A stretch of 55,755 bases of DNA from Myxococcaceae bacterium. GTDB taxonomy: Bacteria; Myxococcota; Myxococcia; Myxococcales; Myxococcaceae. Positions 36,419 to 43,545 of the stretch are shown here, piece by piece. The DNA lies in the NCBI GenBank assembly GCA_019694595.1, contig JAIBBQ010000021.1, forward strand, positions 1 through 55,755. The letters are read 5' to 3'. The number at the start of each line of letters is the position of its first letter. The first letter of the stretch is position 1. The notes under the pieces are model-generated. The model saw only the letters and a program-made list of their open reading frames with translations. It had not been told where the DNA came from and did no database searches. Both the position numbers and the translations under genes were made by a program.

Positions 36419-36492
36419 TGGCTGGGGTGCCAGGATTCGAACCTGGATACTCAGAGTCAAAGTCTGATGTCCTACCATTGGACGACACCCCA
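36419..36492 (-). tRNA. tRNA-Gln (anticodon TTG)
   Basis: 74 nt including an encoded CCA. Acceptor TGGGGTG pairs with CACCCCA, D-stem GTCC/GGAC, anticodon stem TCAGA/TCTGA around loop CTTTGAC (anticodon TTG), T-arm CCAGG-TTCGAAT-CCTGG. All stems pair fully. It lies directly upstream of the archaemetzincin gene. Confidence 0.97.
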
Positions 36493-36563
36493 CCGGCCTG
36501 TGCGTCCGGTGAATGTTAGGCGCTCCGCTCGGGGCCGCGAGTGAAAAACGGTCGCGCCCCTTT

Positions 36564-36578
36564 CGGCACAGTGTGCCG
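36564..36578. promoter_or_regulatory. Perfect palindrome CGGCACA-G-TGTGCCG in a divergent promoter gap
   Basis: Seven-bp arms around one base, in the 193-bp gap between tRNA-Gln (minus) and the envelope operon (plus, 36686). A TAACAT that could be the tRNA -10 element reads on the minus strand at 36513-36518. The palindrome has operator form; the binding protein is unknown. Confidence 0.45.
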
Positions 36579-36685
36579 ACGACACGCCTGGCCCTTCGCT
36601 GACGGTTGACCGGGCCCGCCGCCACATGAGACGTCATCGTCTTCGCGGGCACCCTCGAGGTGGCACTCCGCGGGGGAGACGCGAC

Positions 36686-37519
36686 ATGACGGGTGTGGCA
36701 ACCATGCTGGTGTTGAGCCTCGCTGCGGCGGCGCCGGAGCCGATCCGCATCGCGGTGAACGAGCTGACCCTGGTGAACCAGGATCCGAAGCTCTCGAGCT
36801 TCTACACCCAGCACCTCGCCCAGCAGCTCTCGTTCCAGGGGGTCAAGACCCTCACCTCCACCGAGATGGCCGCGGTGCTCGGCCTCGAGCGGCAGCGGCA
36901 GCTCGCCGGCTGCCCCGACGACAGCTGCCGCGCCGACGTGGCCTCGGCCCTCGGCGTCGACGGGCTCCTCATCGGCTCGGTGACCAAGCTCGACCGCAGC
37001 TACCAGCTCGACGTGAAGATCGTCGCCGCCGGCGACGGCCGGCCCCTCGCGGTGGCCTCGAGCTCCAGCGACGACAACGACCGCCTGGTGGGCACCTTCG
37101 TGGTGGTCGCCGAGCAGCTCGCGAAGCAGGTGTCCACCATGCTCGGCCGCCCGCTCACCCCCGGCGCCTCGGTAGAGGTCGTGCAGGGGGCCTCGCGCAT
37201 CAAGCGCCTGTCGTGGATCCCCGCCGCGGCGGGCGTGGGCTCGGCGGTCGTGGGCGGCGTCTTCCTCGGGCTCTCCCGCGGCAAGTACGACCTGCTGGTC
37301 AAGCCCCAGGCCCAGCCCCTCACCAGGGAGCAGTACGACGGCGCGGTGTCCGCCGGGAAGTCGCAGCAGACGGTCGGCTGGGCGCTGGTCGGCGTCAGCG
37401 CCGCGCTCGTCGTCGGCGCCGCGGGCATGTTCCTCTTCGGCGGCAACGAGACCGTGCGCGCGGGCGTCGCCCTCGCACCGGGCGGGGCCGGAATTTCCTT
37501 CTCGGGGGTGCTGCCATGA
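36686..37519 (+). CDS. Exported CsgG/TolB-N-like protein with C-terminal membrane helices
   Basis: 277 aa; ATG 36686 is preceded by GGGGGAG and followed by a signal peptide (MLVLSLAAAAPEP). Residues about 22-160 look like the CsgG/TolB-N type alpha/beta fold often found in myxobacterial lipoprotein operons (AVNELTLVNQDPKLSSFYTQHLAQQL, TSTEMAAVLGLERQRQ, CPDDSCRADVASALGVDGLLIGSV). Two hydrophobic segments (about 178-195 and 233-251) may anchor it in a membrane. It is the first gene of an envelope operon; its stop overlaps the ATG of the Big_5 lipoprotein (ATGA). Confidence 0.78.
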   Translation: MTGVATMLVLSLAAAAPEPIRIAVNELTLVNQDPKLSSFYTQHLAQQLSFQGVKTLTSTEMAAVLGLERQRQLAGCPDDSCRADVASALGVDGLLIGSVTKLDRSYQLDVKIVAAGDGRPLAVASSSSDDNDRLVGTFVVVAEQLAKQVSTMLGRPLTPGASVEVVQGASRIKRLSWIPAAAGVGSAVVGGVFLGLSRGKYDLLVKPQAQPLTREQYDGAVSAGKSQQTVGWALVGVSAALVVGAAGMFLFGGNETVRAGVALAPGGAGISFSGVLP

Positions 37520-39387
37520 AGCGGCTCGTCGTCACCGTGGCCTTCGCCCTCGCCGGCTGCCTCGACTTCGAGGCGGCGCGCGAGACCTGCAAGCAGGCGG
37601 GCAACTGCCTGTCGGAGAACCCGCCCACCCTGAGCGCGTCCGTCCCGCCGGCCGGCGCCACCAAGGTCGACGTGGGCACCGACCTCTCGCTCACCTTTTC
37701 CAAGGCGATGCGCCAGGACGGGGTCAACCTGAGCATCAGCCCGCCGGTCGCCGTGGGCACCCAGACCTGGGACGCCGACTCCAAGGTGCTCCAGGTGAGC
37801 CTCGCCTCCACCCTGGCGTTCGACACCACCTACACCGTGGTCATCACCGGGCAGGCGGCCGACGGCTCGCGCCTCGCCGACAACACCCAGCTCACCTTCT
37901 CCACCGCCTCCGCGCCCGACGAGATCTCGCCCACGCTGGTGGCCACCGTGCCGACCAACCTCGCCACCGCGGTGCCCGTCACCTCGCCGCTGACCCTGTC
38001 GTTCTCCGAGGCGATGAACCAGGACGCGCTGGTGCTCGACGTCGCGCCCGGCGTGGAACTCAAGACCGCCACCTGGTCGCAAGACGGCAAGCAGGTGAGC
38101 TTCCCGATGCACACCGCGTTCGACGGCGACACCAACTACCAGGTGACCGTGCTGCAGGCGCGCGACCTCGCCGGCAACGACCTGTCGGGCAACCCCGGCT
38201 TCTCCTTCAAGACCGGCGCCGCGCCCGACACCACCGCGCCGGTGGTGGTGTCCGCCTCGCCGCCCGCCGACAGCACCAACATCGACTTCACCGTCTCCCC
38301 GTCGGTCGCCTTCTCCGAGCCGATGGGCGCCAGCGCCTCCAGCGCGCTCTCGGTGGTGCTGCCCGACGGCGGCCCCTTCACCGCCTGCGTCAACGTGTTC
38401 GACCCGTCGAAGACGGTGCTCACCTGCACCCACGCCGGGAGCCAGCTGCCGGGCGGCGCGCGCATCAAGGTCAAGGTCGCCGCCAGCGCGAGCGACGTCA
38501 CCGGCAACCCGATGGGCGCGCCCTTCGAGTTCGCCTTCACCACCGGCACGGTGCAGGACACCACCAAGCCCACCATCCTCGGGTTCTCGCCGCCCAACGG
38601 CGCCATCGGCCTCAAGCCCGACGCCTCGGTCTCGGTGGTGTTCTCGGAGCCGATGGACCAGGGCAACACCCAGGGCGCCTTCAAGCTCCTGCGCATCGGC
38701 GGGTCGCCCGTCGCCGGCAGCTACCTCTGGAGCGACGGCGGCACGGTGCTGACGCTCAAGAGCCCGAGCCCCTTCGCGCTCGCCTACGACGCCGGCTACT
38801 CGATGCAGGTCGACACCACCGCCAAGGACCTCGCCGGCAACACGCTCGCCGTCACCACCAGCTCGTCCTTCGGCACCACCCGCTACTTCCAGGGCCGCAC
38901 CTACGCGCTGGGGAACGAGTCGGCCAACGTGTCCTGGGACGGCGGCGCCAAGTTCCGCACCGACTTCAAGCCGCCGGTGCTCCGCACCGACAACGGCAGC
39001 TTCGTGGACACCCGCATCGCGCTCTCGTTCTCGCTGCAGAGCGACGCCGGGCTCAATCCGCCGGTGGTGACGGTGATGAACGCGCAGCTGCACACCACGC
39101 TGCTCACCGACGCCGGCTCCATCTACTACTCGGACGTCACCTACACGTCGGACCCTGGCCCGGCGGTGTTCACCGCGGCGTGTCGGGGCTTCTGTCCCGT
39201 CATCCGAGACCCCGGGTACACCGACTTCGCGTACGTCGGTGGCGACGTCTACAAGGCGGTGAACAGCAACAAGACGCGCGTGCAGTACCGCATCTACACC
39301 TCGGCGCAGAAGGTGGTCCGCCTCTACGCGGGCTTCGACGGAGGGCTCACCGTGCCCTACCTCGACGTGCAGTACGAGGCGCCGTGA
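37516..39387 (+). CDS. Lipoprotein with four Big_5 Ig-like domains
   Basis: 623 aa. Lipobox LAGC (Cys15). Four tandem SbsA-type Ig-like (Big_5) domains, each opening with a P-P-x(2)GA or similar turn and carrying LSFSEAM/VVFSEPM and DLAGN motifs: about 37-132, 138-235, 237-345 and 348-455. Connectors read DTTAP or DTTKP. The C-terminal domain (460-623) is different: beta-rich, with an AACRGFCP disulfide candidate, ending LDVQYEAP. It is likely a surface-exposed spacer or adhesin. Overlaps both neighbours by 4 bp. Its paralogue is the next gene. Confidence 0.88.
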   Translation: MKRLVVTVAFALAGCLDFEAARETCKQAGNCLSENPPTLSASVPPAGATKVDVGTDLSLTFSKAMRQDGVNLSISPPVAVGTQTWDADSKVLQVSLASTLAFDTTYTVVITGQAADGSRLADNTQLTFSTASAPDEISPTLVATVPTNLATAVPVTSPLTLSFSEAMNQDALVLDVAPGVELKTATWSQDGKQVSFPMHTAFDGDTNYQVTVLQARDLAGNDLSGNPGFSFKTGAAPDTTAPVVVSASPPADSTNIDFTVSPSVAFSEPMGASASSALSVVLPDGGPFTACVNVFDPSKTVLTCTHAGSQLPGGARIKVKVAASASDVTGNPMGAPFEFAFTTGTVQDTTKPTILGFSPPNGAIGLKPDASVSVVFSEPMDQGNTQGAFKLLRIGGSPVAGSYLWSDGGTVLTLKSPSPFALAYDAGYSMQVDTTAKDLAGNTLAVTTSSSFGTTRYFQGRTYALGNESANVSWDGGAKFRTDFKPPVLRTDNGSFVDTRIALSFSLQSDAGLNPPVVTVMNAQLHTTLLTDAGSIYYSDVTYTSDPGPAVFTAACRGFCPVIRDPGYTDFAYVGGDVYKAVNSNKTRVQYRIYTSAQKVVRLYAGFDGGLTVPYLDVQYEAP

Positions 39388-41237
39388 GCCTGCTGCGCCG
39401 CGCGCTGGGCGTGGCGGCGCTGGCGCTCGCCGCGTGCAGCCCGGCCCCCGAGTGCACCGCGGGCCAGAGCTGCGCGGCCGACGGAGGCTTCATCCGCCTC
39501 AAGGGCACGGTGCCCGCCGCCGGCGCCACCGTGGTGCCGCTGGACACCGCGCTCGAGCTCCAGTTCTCGCAGAGCGTGCAGCCGCAGACGCTCGCCGTGG
39601 CCATCAGCCCCGACGTCGCGCTGGGCCCCGCACAGTGGAACGCCGCGCAAGACACCGTGCGCTTCACGCCGCCGATGCCCCTCGCGCCGCTCACCCGGTA
39701 CGCGGTGGTCGCCTCCGGTGAAGGCAACGGCGGCGCGCGCCTGATGCAGGTGCAGTTCTCCTTCACCACCCGCGCCGGGGTCGACCTCTCGCCGCCGGTG
39801 CTGAGCCAGTCGAGCCCGGCAAACGGGGCGAGCGCGGTGCCGTGGCAGGCCCCGGTGACGCTCAGCTTCGACAAGCCGATGGACGAGGCCTCGGTGGCGG
39901 TCACCATCTCGCCGCCGCTGCCCCTGGGCGCCCTCACCTGGCCGAGCAAGGAGCGCACGCTCGCCTTCGCGATGCACCAGCCCTTCGACGCCGGCGTGAC
40001 CTACCGGGTCACCGTCACCGCGGCGAAGAGCCTCGCGGGCACGAGCCAGGCCGCGCCACAGCAGGTGGAGTTCACCACCGCGCTCGCGCCCGACACCACC
40101 GCCCCCACCGTGGTCGGCTTCCTGCCGGCGCTCGACGACGCGGGCCTCGCGCCTTCGACGTCGCCGCTCGCCGCCGACTTCTCGGAGCCCATGGGGCTCG
40201 CCACCCAGGCCGCGGTGCGGCTCCAGCTCGCCGACGGCGGCGCGACGGGCATTCCCTGCGCCTTCGCGCTCGACCCTGCGCGGCAGCGCGTCGGCTGCAC
40301 GCCGGTGGGGGGCCTGGCGTTCGACACCGCGTACCAGCTGGTGGTGAGCACCACCGCGGTGGACCTCGCGGGCAACGCGCTCGCGGCGCCCGCGCTCTGG
40401 CCGTTCCGCACCGTGCCGCCGCCCGACCTCACGCCGCCCACGGTGGTGTCGTTCTTCCCCGACGCGGGCGCGGCCGCGGTGCCGGGCGACGTGGTGCTGG
40501 AAGTCGGCTTCAGCGAGCCGATGGAGCCGCTCGCCACCGCCGCGGCCTTCTTCCCCGCGGCGCAGGTGCGGTGGAACGACGCCGGCACGCATCTGTGGGC
40601 GACGGCGCCCGGCGACTTCGCTGCCGACGCCGGCATCGCCTGGGGCTTCGGCGACGGCGGCCGCGACCTTTCGGGGAATCCGCTCGCGCCGCAGGCGTTC
40701 GGCTTCTTCGTGGCGCACCGGGAGACGCAGCGCTGGCCGGCGGATCCAACCTCGAGCGAGGCGTGGGTGCTCGACGCCGACGGTGGAACGGTGGCGAGCA
40801 GCACCGTGCCCGCCGGGTTCTCGGTGGGCCTGCAGCGCGATCTCGACGGCGGCCTCGGCGGCGACCGGGTGCTGCGCGCGCGGCTCGTCTTCGGCGTCCC
40901 CGCGGGCCTGCCGCCGCGCGTGCTGCGGGTGGTGCGGGCGGACTTCCGCGCTGCCGAGCAGCGCCTCGAAGGCCTCGACCCCGAGGTGCAGGCGCGGCCG
41001 GTGCGCGACGGGGGCTTCGACCCGGCGTGCGTGGCCGCTCCCTGCGCGGTGCCGCTCGACGCCGGGTTCGCCGCGGTGGTGCGCGGCTGCCTCGAGCGCG
41101 CGCGGGCCGCGGGTGAGCCCTGTGCGTTGCAGCTCGCGAGCCTTCACGAGGACGCAGGCGAGGCTCGCGTGGTGTCCTTTCTCTCCGCGGGGGCCGACGG
41201 CGGCCCCGAGCTCGAGGTGACGGTGGAGACGCCGTGA
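39384..41237 (+). CDS. Second Big_5 Ig-like lipoprotein (tandem paralogue)
   Basis: 617 aa, GTG start at 39384 inside the previous stop (GTGA). Lipobox LAAC (Cys18). About four Big_5 domains (KGTVPAAGATVVPLD, QSSPANGASAVPWQ, FLPALDDAGLAPST and FFPDAGAAAVPGD openings) with LQFSQSV, LSFDKPM, ADFSEPM and VGFSEPM strands. The C-terminal domain (about 450-617) carries VLDADGGTVASSTV and closes LEVTVETP, parallel to the LDVQYEAP end of the upstream paralogue. The C-domain differs strongly, so the two may bind different ligands or each other. The next gene starts 39 bp later. Confidence 0.85.
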   Translation: MSLLRRALGVAALALAACSPAPECTAGQSCAADGGFIRLKGTVPAAGATVVPLDTALELQFSQSVQPQTLAVAISPDVALGPAQWNAAQDTVRFTPPMPLAPLTRYAVVASGEGNGGARLMQVQFSFTTRAGVDLSPPVLSQSSPANGASAVPWQAPVTLSFDKPMDEASVAVTISPPLPLGALTWPSKERTLAFAMHQPFDAGVTYRVTVTAAKSLAGTSQAAPQQVEFTTALAPDTTAPTVVGFLPALDDAGLAPSTSPLAADFSEPMGLATQAAVRLQLADGGATGIPCAFALDPARQRVGCTPVGGLAFDTAYQLVVSTTAVDLAGNALAAPALWPFRTVPPPDLTPPTVVSFFPDAGAAAVPGDVVLEVGFSEPMEPLATAAAFFPAAQVRWNDAGTHLWATAPGDFAADAGIAWGFGDGGRDLSGNPLAPQAFGFFVAHRETQRWPADPTSSEAWVLDADGGTVASSTVPAGFSVGLQRDLDGGLGGDRVLRARLVFGVPAGLPPRVLRVVRADFRAAEQRLEGLDPEVQARPVRDGGFDPACVAAPCAVPLDAGFAAVVRGCLERARAAGEPCALQLASLHEDAGEARVVSFLSAGADGGPELEVTVETP

Positions 41238-41276
41238 GGCGCGCGGCTTGCAGCCAGGCAGACCGGGAGGTGTTCC

Positions 41277-42149
41277 GTGGATGACGACTGGCAGAACAAG
41301 GAAGTCGAGGCTCCGCCCGAGGAGCCCGAGCCCAAGCGCAGCGTGCTGCCCTGGGTGCTGGTGGCGCTCCTCGGCCTGGGGCTCGGCGCCGGCGCCTGGT
41401 TCTTCCTCGGCATGCCGGGCCTCACTCCGGAGCCTCCGCCGCCCGCGCCGCGCGCCGAGGTCGACGCCGGCGTGCCCGATGCGGGGCCCGCGGTGTCGGT
41501 CGCCGAAGGCAACGCGAAGCTCGCCGCGCTCGCGGCCGGCCTCTCGCCGATGGAGCAGCTCGCGAAGTGGCTCTCGGCCGACGACATCGTGCGGCGCATC
41601 GCCGCGGCGGTGAACCTGGTGGCCGACGGCGACAGCCCGCGGCCGGTGCTGGGCTTCCTCTCGGTCGCCTCGCCGTACCCGGTGACCGAGGTGCTCGACC
41701 CCAAGCAGAAGCAGGCCAAGCGGCCCAAGCGCTTCAAGAAGGGCCAGAAGCCGCCGCCTGCGCGCGGCAGCCGCTTCTTCGTCTCGCCCGAGTCCTACGC
41801 GCGGTACGACGAGCTTTCCCAGGTCGTCGCGTCCATCGACCCCAAGGCAGCCGCGGCGGCCTTCAAGACGCTGCACCCGTACCTCGACGCCGCCTTCGGC
41901 GAGATTGGCCGGCCGGGGCGCCGCTTCGACGACGCGCTGGTCGCGGCCCTCAAGCGGGTCACCGCGGTGCAGGTGCCCGACGGGCAGCTCGAGCTGCGGC
42001 TCGAGGGAGCGCTGTACCACTACCAGGACCCCGCGCTGGAGGCGCTCCCCGCCGCGGACAAGCACGTGCTGCGGCTGGGCCCCAAGAACGCGGCCAAGGT
42101 GCAGGCGGCGCTCAAGGCCTTCGCCGCCGAGGCCGGCCTGGGGCTCTGA
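41277..42149 (+). CDS. DUF3014-domain membrane protein
   Basis: 290 aa. GTG start at 41277 with GGGAGG upstream; the nearby ATG at 41281 is out of frame. Acidic N-terminus, one membrane helix at about 24-44 (LPWVLVALLGLGLGAGAWFFL), Pro-rich linker, then the DUF3014 domain: LAKWLSADDIVRRIAAAVNLVADG, FFVSPESYARYDELSQVV, LHPYLDAAFGEIG, and a C-terminal LRLEGALYHYQDPALEAL. The bulk of the protein is periplasmic. DUF3014 proteins have no established biochemical role. Placed in the envelope operon between the Big_5 lipoproteins and the OmpA-like protein. Confidence 0.85.
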   Translation: MDDDWQNKEVEAPPEEPEPKRSVLPWVLVALLGLGLGAGAWFFLGMPGLTPEPPPPAPRAEVDAGVPDAGPAVSVAEGNAKLAALAAGLSPMEQLAKWLSADDIVRRIAAAVNLVADGDSPRPVLGFLSVASPYPVTEVLDPKQKQAKRPKRFKKGQKPPPARGSRFFVSPESYARYDELSQVVASIDPKAAAAAFKTLHPYLDAAFGEIGRPGRRFDDALVAALKRVTAVQVPDGQLELRLEGALYHYQDPALEALPAADKHVLRLGPKNAAKVQAALKAFAAEAGLGL

Positions 42150-42190
42150 GCGCTTGAAGCGCGGGGCGCGGCCGCTATCTTCCGCGGCCC

Positions 42191-43390
42191 ATGCGCTCCG
42201 CTCTCCTCGTCGGTCTCGTCGTCTGCGCCCAGGCCTTCGCCGCCAACCCGTGGGCGGACCTGGTGCCGCTGCCTCCCGGCGTGACGCCCACCGAGGGCAC
42301 CTTCCAGGCGCACGACTTCGACCAGGGCACCTTCCTGGTCGGCGAGAAGGACGTGCCCCGCCGCGGGAAGTTCCGCACCGGGTACCTCACCCGGCAGCCC
42401 GAAGGTTTCCACGAGCCGGGGGCCGAGGCGTGGAAGCGCTGGAAGCCGGTGCTGGAGGCGAAGGGCTTCGCCGTCGAAGGCGCGACCGGCGACGACTGGT
42501 CGCTCAAGAAGAGCGAGAAGGGGCAGGAAACGTCGCTGCGCGTGAGCCTCGGTGAGTTCCAGGACCCCAAGCTCACCGTGGTGGTCACCCCGGCCGCGCC
42601 GCGGACGCTCACCTTGAAGGCGCCCGGCGCCACCAGCGAGAAGGTGGGAGCGAAGGACGAGTTCCCCTTCCTCGTCGCGCCGGCGGGCGCGGCGCTCGAG
42701 AACACCGCGACGCTGGACGAGCCGCTGGACGTCACCGCGGGCGGCGACAAGGAAGTGCACCTCGTGGGGCGCGGCGCGGTGATGAAGCAGTACACGCCGC
42801 CGAAGAACCTCTCCAAGCTCGAGACCGAACTCGTCTACCGCGCGGCGCTCCAGAAGGCCGGGTGGACCGTGCTGCCGTTGCCCGACGGCGTGGCGGAAGG
42901 CGAAGGCGTGGTGCGCGCGCACTGGAGCGCCAAGGGCCGCGAGCTGTGGGCGGTGGTGGGGCGCGCCAACGACGACTCCGACACCGGGCTCACCATCGCG
43001 GTGGCCGACAGCGGCGCCGACGACTGGGCGAAGGCGCTCGCGGCCGATTGCCGGCTGCCGCTGTACGGCGTCACCTTCGACTTCGACAAGGCGACGCTGA
43101 AGCCGGTGTCCACGCCGGTGCTGGAGAAGGCCGCCGCGGCGCTCGCCGCCAACCCCTCGCTCGCGGTGGAGGTGCAGGGCCACACCGACGACGTGGGTGA
43201 CGACGCCTACAACCTCAAGCTGTCCGGCCAGCGCGCGGAGACGGTGCGCGCGTGGCTCGCTGGACACGGGGTCGCCGCGGCGCGGCTGTCGTCGAAGGGC
43301 TTCGGGAAGACGCAGCCGGTGGTGGAGAACTCCTCCGACGCCAACCGCGCGCGAAACCGCAGGGTCGAGCTGCGCTGCGCGAAGAAGTGA
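42191..43390 (+). CDS. OmpA-family peptidoglycan-binding protein
   Basis: 399 aa. Signal peptide ending AQAFA (about residue 18). A novel N-terminal region of about 270 residues begins NPWADLVPLPPGVTPTEGTF and includes a repeat-like pair (LPPGVTPTEGTFQAHDF ... LPDGVAEGEGVVRAHW). The C-terminal OmpA domain (from about 290) has VTFDFDKATLKP, VQGHTDDVGDDAYNLKLSGQRAETVRAWL and NRARNRRVEL, which bind diaminopimelate in peptidoglycan. There is no N-terminal barrel, so it probably sits in the periplasm, tethering the envelope operon's complex to the wall. Last gene of the operon. Confidence 0.88.
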   Translation: MRSALLVGLVVCAQAFAANPWADLVPLPPGVTPTEGTFQAHDFDQGTFLVGEKDVPRRGKFRTGYLTRQPEGFHEPGAEAWKRWKPVLEAKGFAVEGATGDDWSLKKSEKGQETSLRVSLGEFQDPKLTVVVTPAAPRTLTLKAPGATSEKVGAKDEFPFLVAPAGAALENTATLDEPLDVTAGGDKEVHLVGRGAVMKQYTPPKNLSKLETELVYRAALQKAGWTVLPLPDGVAEGEGVVRAHWSAKGRELWAVVGRANDDSDTGLTIAVADSGADDWAKALAADCRLPLYGVTFDFDKATLKPVSTPVLEKAAAALAANPSLAVEVQGHTDDVGDDAYNLKLSGQRAETVRAWLAGHGVAAARLSSKGFGKTQPVVENSSDANRARNRRVELRCAKK

Positions 43391-43545
43391 CTTCCTGACA
43401 GACGCCGACATCGGCGGCGGCGCGCGCACCTGACGGGTGTGCACTGCTGTGGGCAGTCGCCTGTCTGCAATCGTTGCCAATTGCGCACGGGCGGATGCGA
43501 CGAGATCATTCGAGCTCCGTCCGGTCCTTCCGAGGAGCTCTCTCC

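Noticed and set aside
36419-36492. Prophage or island attachment site at tRNA-Gln
   Set aside because: No integrase gene and no second copy of the tRNA 3' end in the window. The neighbouring gene is co-directional and compact.
39357-42065. A 902-aa minus-strand open frame opposite the Big_5 genes
   Set aside because: His/Arg-rich antisense shadow caused by high GC. The plus strand has signal peptides, domains and coupled starts.
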